DNA from: Psococerastis gibbosa
Lineage: Eukaryota > Arthropoda > Insecta > Psocodea > Psocidae
Length of the DNA stretch: 64,000 nucleotides
NCBI GenBank assembly: GCA_963971405.1
Contig: OZ020491.1
Location: 18,594,855-18,658,854, forward strand
Direction: 5' to 3'
Within the stretch, counting starts at the first letter, position 1, and the number at the start of each line of letters is the position of its first letter. Below the pieces are notes generated by a model that was not told the DNA's origin, did not search any database, and saw only the letters and a list, made by a program, of their open reading frames with translations. The position numbers were made by a program, and so were the translations under genes. Positions 55,901 to 63,597 of this stretch are shown in pieces.

Positions 55901-56742
55901 GTGTCGCTTTCGTTTTTGCTGCAACTTCTGGGTGAACTAGGACTAGGTCAGGTCTAGTAGTGTGGCCAGCGTATGAAGACCGAAAATGACACTCCCCAGA
56001 AAAATCGAAGAAGACAAGACTCTTGCTCTGAACAAGGAAGAAGCTCTAAACAGAGTTGTTTGGAAACGCCGCTGCCGTGCCGCGGACCCTCCCTGAGGGC
56101 AAAGGCGATGTTAAACTAAAAGTAAGTAGAAGTATTTAACTTTTCTCACTTTTCTTTAACATTGCGTCACGACTAATTGTATCGGGACCTCCCCAGCTCT
56201 TGGTATTGACAGGTGGAAAAATATACTCAGGAATGGGCTAGCTCAAAACTTTTAAAAAGAACGAGTCATGTGCGCAGAACTTACTTACTTGAATTGTTCA
56301 CTTGTTTTTCATTTGCCGCTATTTCCTTTTTTTATAACCCTACAACGTGGAAACGCTTCGTTTGCCATACCCCCATCGCGGAGATGCCAGATTTCCCGCT
56401 ACGTTTCACTGCAATCGGCAATACTAAACTTATGGTTTGATGCCATATATTCTATTTTATTCTCGTTGATTTCCACCAACTTCCATGGAAGTCCCAATGG
56501 ACAAGGCAACTCTTACCTGTTCAAACTCACCCAGAAGTAATCAGGACTTAAACCAGCTGTGATTGTTAGATGGCTTTCAAACTTAAAAACTATAATACAT
56601 TGATGTTCCTTACAGATTCCAAGACAAACTGCCTGCGGGAAAATCGCCTCTTTTCAAGGCCCTCCTCCAAGAAATTTGTGAATTCTTCAGAACACCCTCC
56701 GGAGAAGGTATATGGACCCTACGAACCGAATTCCGTTGGTAG
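34105..56742 (+). CDS. ERCC6: DNA excision repair protein ERCC6 / Cockayne syndrome B (CSB), complete
   Basis: Seventeen exons join in frame into 1202 codons plus stop: 34105-34302, 35088-35407, 36725-36913, 37376-37641, 37750-37903, 40735-41015, 41772-41837, 43257-43348, 43730-43921, 44485-44784, 46594-46842, 47693-47851, 49906-50148, 51125-51470, 51828-52063, 53048-53238, 56616-56742. All have GT-AG borders and total length is divisible by three. The product is a nuclear SWI2/SNF2 ATPase that acts on stalled RNA polymerase II in transcription-coupled repair. Visible motifs: DEMGLGKT (K405), DEGH (511-514), SGSPMQNN, and [11 protein letters not shown] (809-819). Human CSB is 1493 residues, so N- and C-terminal tails are shorter here. 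The first Met was chosen because the frame closes upstream; a further 5' coding exon cannot be excluded. Introns hold several retroelements. Confidence 0.93.
36480..36600 (+). repeat. Dispersed repeat shared with 63066-63170
   Basis: GTCCGAAACCCATGGGGCCG, then GGACAAGGGACCAATGGGC and TAGGCCTA-like sequence recur at 63066-63170. It is a short unclassified repeat in ERCC6 intron 2. Confidence 0.5.
37120..37230 (+). repeat. Copy of the CACTGAAGATG repeat family
   Basis: CAGCGCCATTGAAGATTTCA, then AACGAAACGTTTGAAAGTTC, matches the copies at 13190 and 25382. Located in ERCC6 intron 3. Confidence 0.5.
38040..38175 (+). mobile_element. SINE copy, plus orientation, truncated head
   Basis: GGGCTTTATAGCCCTAACTT and GCTAGGTTGGCTTAGTAATA match the complement of the SINEs at 24727 and 50582. 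It ends in a TTTATTTATTTAT tail region. Located in ERCC6 intron 5. Confidence 0.55.
38990..39362 (+). repeat. Dispersed repeat X, interrupted at its 3' end by a LINE
   Basis: About 370 bases aligned with 48575-48940 at high identity, sharing GAGTCCTGGTCACCTCCGAT and AGGAGGTCCACCCTGTC. It ends GAAAGCAGCCGTTGGAAAC, after which the LINE at 39363 begins, and resumes at 40679. Likely a non-autonomous retroelement with an ACA-rich tail. Confidence 0.65.
39363..40678 (-). mobile_element. 5'-truncated RNase H-bearing LINE (I-like), intact 3' ORF
   Basis: An 11-base target duplication GTTGGAAACAA flanks it (39352-39362 and 40679-40689). The 3' end is an ATT-repeat at 39363-39377. The frame 40655-39375 covers the end of the reverse transcriptase and an RNase H domain: [21 protein letters not shown] and WIPSHIG...NADHLAK supply the D-E-D-D residues. 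A CCHC-like tail (CPLCG...H...C) precedes [10 protein letters not shown]-stop. It lies antisense in ERCC6 intron 5. Confidence 0.85.
40735..44784 (+). CDS. ERCC6: ERCC6 exons 6-10: ATPase lobe 1
   Basis: Exon 6 has motifs Q, I (Walker A) and Ia (LIVCPTTL). Exons 7-8 have ILITSYTG and the Walker B DEGH. Exon 9 has [18 protein letters not shown]. Exon 10 has [14 protein letters not shown] and [10 protein letters not shown]. Exon 7 is only 66 bases. A partial duplicate of the start of exon 10 lies just upstream at 44295-44400. Confidence 0.92.
41480..41660 (-). repeat. Inverted copy of the CACTGAAGATG repeat family
   Basis: The complement reads GCCCCTGAAGATGTCGATCG, then AACGAAACGTTTGGAAGCG and AGCCCGGATTCTTCTG. 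It is in ERCC6 intron 6 in the opposite orientation to the other three copies. A second similar block follows toward 41700. Confidence 0.5.
42055..42240 (+). repeat. Dispersed repeat Y, copy 1
   Basis: TGTTGAATTGTGCATTTGTT, CCGATATTTTC and GGCACGATCTATTTTATTTT align with 47090-47255 and 56285-56465. All three copies are in ERCC6 introns and in the same orientation. Confidence 0.55.
42339..42964. mobile_element. AGGCGGCTATTCCAC-type MITE carrying a hAT insertion
   Basis: It begins AGGCGGCTATTCCACCGG, ends GGTGAAATAGCCGCCT and has TA on both sides. The interior matches 17418-17597 but is interrupted at 42467-42895. It lies in ERCC6 intron 7. Confidence 0.75.
42467..42895. mobile_element. hAT-family non-autonomous element
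   Basis: The ends AGGGGTTCTCAAAGTGTGGG and GATTGAGAACCTCTGC are the classic hAT-type GGTTCTCAA inverted termini, followed inside by GGGTCGCGA. It is inserted in the MITE at 42339. GGTAG is repeated at both sides; the expected 8-bp duplication is not fully preserved. It contains a C-tract at 42730. Confidence 0.75.
43080..43230. mobile_element. Short palindromic MITE next to ERCC6 exon 8
   Basis: Arms of about 65 bases starting AGGCGCAAATTCCACCGACC fold back around AATGACAGTC. It ends only about 25 bases before the splice acceptor of exon 8, so its hairpin lies close to the branch point. Confidence 0.85.
43405..43634. mobile_element. MITE with GACGATTCGGTCGCGA ends
   Basis: Left end GTAGACACGGACGATTCGGT and right end ACCGAATCGTCCTTGTATAC are inverted. 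The interior CTACTGCAGCAGATTTTTGT relates it to 7381-7640. Located in ERCC6 intron 8. Confidence 0.7.
43980..44290 (+). repeat. Dispersed repeat Z, copy 1, running into a SINE end
   Basis: GGGGAAAATCGCGGCTGTGG, TTCCAAATAGAGCAGTGGTC and GAGGATGTTCTACCAGTC recur (inverted) at 49505-49770 and at 59810-59945. The right part (from about 44245) is the SINE sequence CTAACCCCGCCAGGTTGGC. Confidence 0.55.
44295..44514 (+). repeat. Tandem duplication of SINE tail, splice acceptor and start of ERCC6 exon 10
   Basis: Unit 1 (44295-44400) and unit 2 (44401-44514) both start ACCCCGC(C/T)AGGTTGGC and end with the exon sequence GCGACAGCCTACAGATGTGC. Unit 1 lacks 8 bases (CTAGGTTC) present at the acceptor of unit 2. 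Unit 2 continues into the real exon 10 (start 44485), so unit 1 is a decoy exon start. Confidence 0.88.
45059..46500. mobile_element. Nested palindromic MITE split by a LINE fragment
   Basis: Outer (AGGCGCGGTTTCCACCGACC) and inner (GGCGGGGTTTCCACCGACC) palindromes are both present at each end. A LINE fragment (45307-46350) interrupts the inner one between TTTTAATAG and AGATTTCTAT. Located in ERCC6 intron 10. Confidence 0.82.
45307..46350 (+). mobile_element. 5'-truncated CR1/Jockey-type LINE with ATTTC-repeat tail
   Basis: The frame to 45793 encodes the end of a reverse transcriptase: [34 protein letters not shown] and [11 protein letters not shown] are typical C-terminal LINE motifs. Untranslated AT-rich sequence with a T-tract follows, then a tandem ATTTC tail at 46328-46350. 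Only the 3' kilobase was inserted, inside the inner MITE palindrome. Confidence 0.8.
46594..50148 (+). CDS. ERCC6: ERCC6 exons 11-13: helicase C lobe
   Basis: Exon 11 has [11 protein letters not shown] and YLKLDGST (motifs IV-V region). Exon 12 has [22 protein letters not shown] and the arginine-finger motif [10 protein letters not shown]. Exon 13 has [19 protein letters not shown] and [11 protein letters not shown], strongly conserved in CSB. Introns here contain nested MITEs and LINE fragments. Confidence 0.92.
47090..47255 (+). repeat. Dispersed repeat Y, copy 2
   Basis: GTTGAATTGTTCATTTGTTT and GGCGATCTATTCTATTTTAT align with 42055 and 56285. ERCC6 intron 11. Confidence 0.55.
47395..47437. 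repeat. TATTG microsatellite
   Basis: AATAAATAAATA followed by five or so TATTG units. It looks like a retroelement tail at the end of the repeat Y neighbourhood. Confidence 0.8.
47880..48356. mobile_element. AGGCGC-type MITE, longer variant
   Basis: The left end AGGCGCTTATTCCACCAACG and right end CGTTGGTGGAATAGGCGCCT are inverted, as in 8941-9070, but the interior includes the inner-MITE block AAATTGATCAATGATCATAG and other sequence. It looks like a recombinant between family members. ERCC6 intron 12. Confidence 0.7.
48575..48940 (+). repeat. Dispersed repeat X, copy with ACA-repeat tail
   Basis: Aligned with 38990-39362 along its whole length. Ends AAACAACAACAACAAT, a short tandem tail consistent with retroposition. 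ERCC6 intron 12. Confidence 0.65.
49139..49500. mobile_element. Nested palindromic MITE (AGGCGC family), cleanest borders
   Basis: AGGCGCCCATTCCACCGACC and its inverted copy are the ends; GTTA and TAAG flank it, giving TA (or TTAA) at the site. The inner palindrome has lost part of its left arm after GCATTGCAG. ERCC6 intron 12. Confidence 0.85.
49505..49770 (-). repeat. Dispersed repeat Z, copy 2 (inverted)
   Basis: The complement matches 43980 and 59810: CGGTAGGTGAAAACAAGG..., CCAATAGAGCGGTCAAAGG and GGATCCCTTACCAGTC. ERCC6 intron 12. Confidence 0.5.
50582..50800 (-). mobile_element. tRNA-derived SINE, minus orientation
   Basis: On the minus strand the head carries GGTTGTTGGATCGAATCCT, a close B-box match; the TAAATAAATAAATA-type tail is at 50582. 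The body matches 24727-24930. ERCC6 intron 13. The GC-richer block before it (50250-50580) may be another old SINE. Confidence 0.62.
50881..51053. mobile_element. Small TIR element with poly-G/poly-C interior
   Basis: AGCAAGGGCGGATTTTAGGG at the left and AAAATCCGCCCTTGCT at the right are inverted copies, with G and C tracts just inside. It ends about 70 bases before ERCC6 exon 14. Confidence 0.7.
51125..56742 (+). CDS. ERCC6: ERCC6 exons 14-17: C-terminal region
   Basis: Exon 14 is Lys-rich ([11 protein letters not shown]) with the conserved [11 protein letters not shown]. Exon 15 has [20 protein letters not shown], a CSB signature. Exon 16 has [13 protein letters not shown]. Exon 17 ends in [11 protein letters not shown], the conserved C-terminal winged-helix part, and stops TAG at 56740-56742. 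Intron 16 is expanded to 3.4 kb by a nested LINE pair. Confidence 0.9.
53288..56110 (+). mobile_element. RTE-like LINE 3' fragment, interrupted by a second LINE
   Basis: Two pieces, 53288-53426 and 55988-56110, encode successive parts of a reverse-transcriptase C-terminus ([16 protein letters not shown], then [13 protein letters not shown]), as in RTE-type elements. The pieces are separated by the antisense LINE 53427-55974. ERCC6 intron 16. Confidence 0.7.
53427..55974 (-). mobile_element. RNase H-bearing LINE (I-like), 5'-truncated, 13-bp TSD
   Basis: GAAGACCGAAAAT stands on both sides (53414-53426 and 55975-55987). The 3' tail is an ACTT-repeat at 53427. On the minus strand the RT frame (55543-54161) has [32 protein letters not shown] and MYADDLL; the RNase H frame (54324-53440) has [14 protein letters not shown] and [15 protein letters not shown]. 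The two frames overlap by a frameshift at 54161-54324. Same family as 39363-40678. Confidence 0.87.
56285..56465 (+). repeat. Dispersed repeat Y, copy 3
   Basis: CTTGAATTGTTCACTTGTTT, CGCTATTTCC and ATTCTATTTTATTCTC align with 42055 and 47090. It is longer in the middle. ERCC6 intron 16. Confidence 0.5.
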
Positions 56743-57730
56743 CATTTGATACTTACAGTACTTACTTCGCGTGTCCAGGCAGACACGCATTGGGTTGTCC
56801 AAAATCGGTAGCATTTGATGATTAGCATGGTTTTAGAATTTTTCAGTTCGTTACGGTTGTCAAAACTATTATTGTTGCAATTTATAATATACCTAATAAA
56901 AAAGGGCTACTGTTAGACCACTAATTGAAGCGAACGTGACACTTATTTCAGTAATGTTTTCCACATTCACTTTGTCACACTTCGTCCCCCCGAGCTATGT
57001 TTCCAAAAACGTGGAACCTTAACTTCTACGATATAAATTAATTTGCATTACATCTTCTTCTTTAAATGCCTCTTCTATCGAGGATTGGCCATCATTATGG
57101 AAATTTGTACCTTGGAGACTGCTGCTCTGAAATGGGAAGTAGTGCTCTTGTCCAACCACTGACTCAGGTTTTTCAACTGGGATATTCATTTTCTGCTGGG
57201 AGCCCTCGTCTATCCTTGGACTATTACATGCAGAAGGCGATATTTTTCGTTCCTCATCACATGTATGTTAGTTTTTGTTTCTTAACCGTCAGCAGCAACT
57301 CGGCTTCTGTATCCATCGCATTGCATAAATGCGCAAAAATTAAAACGCAAACTATTTTAGATAGTGTAAAATTTCGGCTTCCGTTTAAGACTCATGTCGT
57401 TGCTGCATAGTTAATTTTGGAGATTTCCTACAAACATTTTTTTATTGTAATTGAGCTACCAACATAATGCCAACCAAATGATAATTCGTTGAATAGTGAG
57501 GCAGGAAATAGAAGGCCTTAATTTGATTTAAAAAACATTTTATTTTTCAAATAGCCCTTCGCAATCATTAAAAACCTTATTATAGGCGCCTTGAGTAAGC
57601 TCTCACATTTTTAGGTACCGGTACTGGGAAAGTCTCATTGGACCTAATACGAAATATAAAAAATGAACGGCATAATAAATAATCAGGCTATTCACGTTGC
57701 ATTGACTTGATATAATAAAACTACGCTGAG
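56743..57730. other. Region downstream of ERCC6, no gene recognised
   Basis: AT-rich 3' flank and intergenic DNA. A 114-codon frame at 57066-57410 has no domain or splice support. No canonical poly(A) hexamer can be singled out for ERCC6. Confidence 0.35.
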
Positions 57731-58027
57731 TTGAGACATACGTAACAGCAGAAAATCACGGTAGGTTGACTGAGGCATACTGTACAAGTGTTACGCGAAC
57801 AACAGTCATCTGTTGTCATGATATGTCATGAGTCATGATATGCTTTCGCTGGTGATTTTTCATCTGACTAATTTCACATCTTTATAAGACTTAAGAACAA
57901 GGAATGACTTGTTGCTGAAACCTCGCATCGTAAGTATCACTTAAAAGATTACTCTTGTTCGCGTGACACTTGCAAAGTATGTCTTAGTCAACTTACCGCG
58001 ATTTTTCTGCTGTGACGTATGGCTCAA
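57731..58027. mobile_element. MITE with about 75-bp inverted ends
   Basis: Left TTGAGACATACGTAACAGCA, continuing GAAAATCACGGTAGGTTGAC, is mirrored by the right end down to TGTGACGTATGGCTCAA. Arms match for about 75 bases, including AAGTGTTACGCGAACAA. About 300 bp, no coding frame. Confidence 0.75.
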
Positions 58028-58147
58028 ATTAGGGTAGTTCTACAATAGTCAAACCAGTTTGAGCGTATTTCATCCAATCACCAAGTTGGGGAACTTTCTT
58101 GTAGAAAATCCAACAGGGAGGGTACGGTGCTTCACCGTAACTTATGG

Positions 58148-58382
58148 AAAGAGGTGCAGTTCAATTTTTAGCTGTCGCTGTGATTGGCCCGTCGCATCCC
58201 CTATACTTATCTAACTGAGAGGTGCATCGTTTCACTTTCGTACAGGATCCAACCCCCTGATTGGTGTGGCCTAGTTTCTAATGGCCCTAAGTTAAGGTTG
58301 GGGGATGCGATTTTATTTTATCGCAGTTACCTACGTTAGGGTTGCCACTCGCGAAAACTAAAAATTTGACTGCACCTCTCTC
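58148..58382. mobile_element. MITE with AGAGGTGCAG ends
   Basis: Left AGAGGTGCAGTTCAATTTTT and right AAATTTGACTGCACCTCT are inverted copies, extending to GCGA/TCGC. About 235 bp, non-coding. Confidence 0.65.
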
Positions 58383-58544
58383 ATCATACGGCTATTTTCC
58401 TATCTTTTTGGGCTGTGACAAGAGGAATTAATTTTATACGATTAAACAGTGATGACACATACAATACAAAAATGCACATTAAACTAAAAGCTTTTTTTAA
58501 TGTAACGAATATATTGTACCCTCGTACAGTAATTTGATCTGTAG

Positions 58545-58801
58545 ATCTATTTACAGTGGAGAATGATAGCTTGAGTATGCAACAAAGACGCATACAGTAC
58601 GCCAGATGCCAATTTAACAATCATCCTAAACGATTCTCTTTGTTTGAACACGAACCTTTTGCATTAAGGTCGCTCCCACAATTGCTTAAAAAGTCTCCAT
58701 TACGAATACTGGCTAATGGCTCCGCCATGCATTTGGAACTTGGTGATGCCGTCCAGTTTTACTTACCGAGACTTTTCGAGCGATTCTGGGGAGTTACAAT
58801 A
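58545..58801 (+). CDS. Uncertain small ORF / possible exon
   Basis: An open frame of about 82 codons follows a pyrimidine-rich acceptor-like ctatttacag and ends TGA at 58799-58801. Its composition is balanced (LPQLLKKSPLRIL, YLPRLFERFW), unlike most chance frames here, but I recognise no domain and no partner exon. Confidence 0.2.
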
Positions 58802-59639
58802 TGAGACAAACCTTACGGATGTAATAACAATAAAATTTCTCAGGAAATGTCGATTGTGGAGCTAAAAATCAAATGTTATAAAGTAAAGTTCCTCAACATT
58901 TTGAAATTACTTTACGTGGCTCTACCATTAATATTTCCAGTGAAATTGGATTTTATTAAAAAAAAAAAAAAACGACTGAGGGGTGTTCGATTGTTTCATA
59001 AAAGCCACCTCGCGATTTTTTTACAAAATCAATTTTATCGATCGTAGAGCCGTCGACAACAGATCTATGCGTTAAATTGGCAGAAATGCTTCTCTATATT
59101 TCATTTTGGTATATGACATACACTAATTGGCCACATTTCTTGAACCCCTTCCTCGGGACTACTACACTAATCGGTAGTTGTACTGTGCTTATCAAATTCA
59201 ATCATTTTGGCCAATCGGCAATCTGTGTTAGAAAAATTTACATATCATGTATCAAAATTTCTCAGAAAAATTTCTTGTTTGTCCTGATATTCTTGACAAC
59301 TCTACGATTAGTATTTCATGACATATTTTGTCTTCTGAAGACATAGCCCGATGTTATTGGCCTACCGTATGCGTACATACAATCTCCATCGGCCCTTCAG
59401 TGTATGGATATAAAACGTGAACCTAATTTGAAGCCGTTATCTTTACGCAAACAAGTAAAATTAGTAATCTTAAGTGTGCGACACTCACTCAAACACTCAA
59501 ACATGTCATAATTCATTACTAGGTAGGTAGGTAGGTTGGTACTCCTAAGAACTATTATGGCACAGAAGGTCGAGGGTTGAATCTTGACATGAAGGAATAG
59601 TTTTCCGCCGGACCTGAACTCACTCAGCCCAATATGCGG

Positions 59640-59800
59640 ATCCACGGGGGGGGGGGGGGGGTGTGTCAGGGGGGTCATGACCCCCCCCCCTAAATGAGTA
59701 AATTCATAAGATAGAAAAAAATTGAACCAAAAAAATTACCTTTTAACCTTACAAAAAACGTTTGACCCCCCCCCCCTAAATTTTCGGCTGTTCCGCCCTT
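59640..59800. repeat. Poly-G/poly-C repeat block
   Basis: Three homopolymer tracts of 10 to 18 bases occur in 150 bases, with CCGCCCTTGA at the right end as in 50881-51053. Probably a decayed relative of that TIR element. Confidence 0.45.
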
Positions 59801-59809
59801 GACTGTCTC

Positions 59810-59945
59810 AGCCCTAATGCGTACCTTACCTTCAGGCTTCATTGGTGGGGGAAAACGTGGCTGGCGGGTATGTTTCTGACCACAGCACCGAAATAGAGCA
59901 ATATTCAATAGAGAGGATCCTCTACCAGTCGTCAAGCTTAGACCC
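59810..59945 (+). repeat. Dispersed repeat Z, copy 3
   Basis: GGGGGAAAACGTGGCTGGCG, CACCGAAATAGAGCAATATT and GAGGATCCTCTACCAGTCG match 43980-44290. Confidence 0.5.
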
Positions 59946-60105
59946 ACGGCGTTTTTTACTCCTACGAAGAGAGATGCATAGCCTAGAACCCTTCAATCAT
60001 GCAAAACTGCTCTAGACAAGTTACTTGTGAGTTAATGAGGGATAGTTTCTTCTAAAATGCTCTTAAATAGGTCTTACGTACTATGTTGGGTCAATTCACA
60101 CCGCC

Positions 60106-60141
<36 letters not shown>

Positions 60142-60211
60142 GTTAAACGCGTACAAACAATTTAATGAATGTATCCGGTTAACCTCTTCAGTCGCCTCAC
60201 TAAGTAACCTA

Positions 60212-60552
60212 AAGGAGTCTGCCCACTACACTACCTTGCTATCAAACACGGAAAGCAATACGATATGGCTTGCTTTGCCCACTGAAACGAATCGACGGCG
60301 TTTAATGCCCGTGTGATGCCCGTATGACACCAAGAGGGTAACGCAGTTTCTACCGCGCGGAACGTATCGGCACCGGCAAAATATTCTCGTCGACAATTCT
60401 TAACGTTTCGTGCATGGCACGCGACGGTACTGGTCGGTGACGGAACGGTCTAGTGGGCGTAGTGTCATGCTTTTCTATACAAAGAAATTTTTTTTGCCTG
60501 ACACGTTCCTATTACGGTCATGGTATGATACGGTGTAGTGGGCAGACTCCTT
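60212..60552. mobile_element. MITE with AAGGAGTCTGCCCACTACAC ends
   Basis: The 20-base start (60212-60231) and its perfect inverted copy GTGTAGTGGGCAGACTCCTT (60533-60552) bound a 341-bp non-coding element. TA or TAA stands at both borders. The AGG-start and TA site resemble the AGGCG families. Confidence 0.8.
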
Positions 60553-61113
60553 AATAGGTACTTTTATCGGGTTACGACACGTCTCCGACCGCAAGGTGTG
60601 TAGAGACTCGCACAAGTACAAGCACGCTACCACCTTGCCACTGAAGTCGTTAAATCGCTATACTTATTATCTCATCGTTTTCCACGACTGAGCCAGTAGA
60701 ATGCCTCATTAAAATCGTCCACAATCGTTTCGTTATCCCTATTACAGAGTTACAGTAGGTTGAAAAGTTTTCAACCCTGTGAAATTACTGAATAATCCGC
60801 ATTCTGCGCAGTTAAGGTTCGAAACTACTAGCTGTTAGTAGTAGGTCTATATGCAGAACTAGTATAAACGCTATTAGTTTTTAACAACTCGGAAGGCAGC
60901 TAACTAAATACAGCCATAATTTGCATTACATTACATTTTGTTTACAAGCTGCAGTGTAAACTGTATTCAACCATAATGCCACACAGTATTTCACTATGGT
61001 GTACATCACATTGCGTATGTATGATACATGGTGCACGTTTTTGTTTTTGTTTGTTATTATAAGGTGAATCGCATACAAACAATTTAATGAATGTATTAAC
61101 GTACGCGGAAGTG

Positions 61114-61445
61114 TTATGAGATAGGGATGAGGGCCAAGTTCATAGGTCACAGGATTTAAAAAAATATATGGCTGCGTTTTAGATAACTTGGCCAGGCTCT
61201 TAACCTAAAAAATAGCTCAACTTCATCAGGAGCGTCTTATTGTCATACGAGTAGGCGACCCAGTAATTGTATTCTAGCCTTAATGACGGTATCGAAATAT
61301 TGGTTCACAATGAATTAATGAGACTGCTTTTGAATAGCACAGTCCTAAAACATCATTTGTCAGGCCAAGTTATCTAAAACGCAGCCATATATTTTGTTTG
61401 AAAAATCCTGTGACCTATGAACTTGACCCTCATCCCTATCTCATA
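61114..61445. mobile_element. MITE with about 80-bp inverted ends
   Basis: TATGAGATAGGGATGAGGGC, continuing through TCATAGGTCACAGGATTT to GTTTTAGATAACTTGGCC, is mirrored at the right end. About 330 bp. A third block with GAACTTGGCC motifs follows to about 61540. Confidence 0.8.
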
Positions 61446-62035
61446 GCTTTAGATGGCCAAAGAACTTGGCCAAATTTAAGATCTCATTACTTTGAATGGC
61501 TAAGCTTTTTGCAAGATCGGTGTTAGGAACTTGGCCCGTTTTTACACGAAGTGTTTTTGTTTAGATCCGATTGACTTCTTCAGTCGCTTCTTTAAGTAAT
61601 CTTATAGATAGGTACGGTACTTGTCTCGAGCTACGACATGTCTCCAATCCCAAGGTGTGTTCAGACTCGCGCATAGTACAAGCAAATTTATTTATTTATT
61701 AAAATTTTTTTAACCACCGAACTGGATACTGCGGTACCTACCGTATTTACTTTTGTACCTGTAGCCTATTTAAATTGTCTTTTAGCCTATGCTTCTGTAT
61801 TATACTGACAATGCCGTATCTTTCATTCGATTTGGCCACTTTATTTCAACGCAGCCCAGAAGGACTATTTAAAAAAAGAAATCAACGCATATGCAGTACC
61901 GTACATGTACCGTACTGTAGTTATACCGTTTCGTTGTTACACTAGGCCATACTTTCTTGCCTGTCGATCAGACAGCCCAAGATAATTATAATTACTGTTC
62001 TAACTAGCGCTCACTTATATTATTAAGTTTTAATC
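61446..62035. other. Intergenic DNA, no gene recognised
   Basis: AT-rich; contains AACTTGGCC repeats next to the preceding MITE and otherwise nothing I can name. Confidence 0.35.
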
Positions 62036-62221
62036 CTAAGAATTTGAAATTTCGTACCGAAAGCAGCTATCCATTCTTTTGTATTGGTTAAATGACTTGG
62101 AGTCTTGAGGCGGCGAGACATTAGGACTTTGAACTTTTGGTGCTACTGGGAAGCAACACCACAAAATGAACGCTATGAAAGCCACGAACGTTCCAATTAG
62201 GAGAATGAAGTCTTCAATAGT
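62036..62221 (-). CDS. Probable last exon of a single-pass membrane protein
   Basis: On the minus strand a good acceptor (tttcattttcag) precedes 61 codons and a TAG stop. The peptide has a hydrophobic segment (FILLIGTFVAFIAFILWCC) followed by a Pro/Ser/Asn-rich cytosolic-type tail ending RYEISNS. That is a credible transmembrane C-terminus. I do not recognise the family. Its upstream exons would lie to the right, beyond the LINE insertion at 62322 or outside the window. Confidence 0.4.
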   Translation of the reverse strand, partial: TIEDFILLIGTFVAFIAFILWCCFPVAPKVQSPNVSPPQDSKSFNQYKRMDSCFRYEISNS

Positions 62222-62321
62222 CTGAAAATGAAATTGCAATTTTAAGTAGGACATAGCAGATACGAGTAGGTGTATTAGCGAGACTACGAATAATTCAATT
62301 TTTTTTAGTTAATATAAAGGA

Positions 62322-62867
62322 GATGAGGAGACAATCAATTGCCGAAAAAAACTGGAGGAATTCATTTCGGCAGGGTGGGCAGCCTCCCTACAGTGGGTAC
62401 CTAGCCATGTGGGAATATATGGCAATGAAAAAGCTGATGCGAAAGCCAAGGAAGGAGCGGAAATGGACCAACCTAACGTGCCACTAACCCTGAACCGAGC
62501 CAAGAGCCAAATAAATGCAGCAATCTGCAGTGCCACGAAGAACACCCTCAAGACCCTAAACACTGGCAAAAAGTGGGAGAATCTTGCTACAGTGGGACCC
62601 ATCTGTAGGAACCTTGAGAGAGCTGAAGCTGTTGCTAGATTCCGCCTCAATACCGGCCATGACTACCTTCAGGCCCACCTACACCGCATTGGCCTTGCCG
62701 CCGATGACACATGTCCACTATGTCACGGTGGAAGAATGGACGAAGACCACCTGAGGGACTGCACGGCTCTCACCTACCTGAACGATGACTTGGTGAACCG
62801 CTATTGGGAAGCTCGGCGACGAATGGTTGAACTACCACGTTCGGGCGTTAGATAAAGTAAAGTAAGT
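62322..62867 (+). mobile_element. 5'-truncated RNase H-type LINE end with 15-bp TSD
   Basis: AGTTAATATAAAGGA stands on both sides (62307-62321 and 62868-62882). The frame to 62855 encodes the end of RNase H (LQWVPSHVGIYGNEKADAKA) and a CPLCHGG...H...C zinc-knuckle-like tail ending ELPRSGVR-stop. The tail GATAAAGTAAAGTAAGT follows. The perfect duplication indicates a recent insertion. Confidence 0.88.
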
Positions 62868-62882
62868 AGTTAATATAAAGGA

Positions 62883-63597
62883 TTTCGTACATTTTCGTTG
62901 CGCAATTAATTAGGTATTATTTATGCAGTTTTAGAAGTTAATTGGTAGTAGGAAGTCTATCGACTCGTATCTGTACTTTCGCCTGCTTCATTGCGTGAAT
63001 GGTAAGCTTGTCTCAACTTGTCCATTATCGCTTGTAGCCGGTGTCGGTTGACATTGAGGGCATATACCAGTTGTCCGAAATCCATGGGGTCGTTGGCATT
63101 GGACAAGGGATCTATGGGCAACTATAAGTAGGCCTAGCTCCATAAAATGGCCTTCAAGACATTACAGGAAGTCTATAACCAAATTTCTCTGTAGAAAGCC
63201 TATAATTTCTATAAAAAAAAAAAATGGCCGGCCCTTCATACTACAACTTCTAGGCCTAGTTTAAGTTTCCTACTTCCTTTTATGTAGGTTAATTACGTTT
63301 ATGTCTATGAATAATATATACCGTATTATATTATAACCAGCAGGGGGAATGCAGCCGCCCTCCCCCCGAAATGTTACGACTTTACACTAGATAGAATTGA
63401 ACTTTCTAGACGTGCTTTCACTATATACAGTACTAAAGTAGCATCGCAGCCCTCACCGAAATAAAATCGTGGTTACGAACCTGCATAGAGCTACCGTACC
63501 TACCTATTCTAAGTTAACTGCTCGCTTGCCTGCAGCGTTTAGGAACGGGGGTCTATAAAAAAAGAGATGTATGCTATGGTACGGTATTATTACGGTA
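62883..63597. other. Intergenic or intron DNA with one short dispersed repeat
   Basis: 63066-63170 (GTCCGAAATCCATGGGGTCG...) repeats 36480-36600. Otherwise AT-rich without recognised genes. Confidence 0.4.

Noticed and set aside
59077-59346. 89-codon hydrophobic frame
   Set aside because: T-rich composition produces hydrophobic codons by chance; no splice or domain support.
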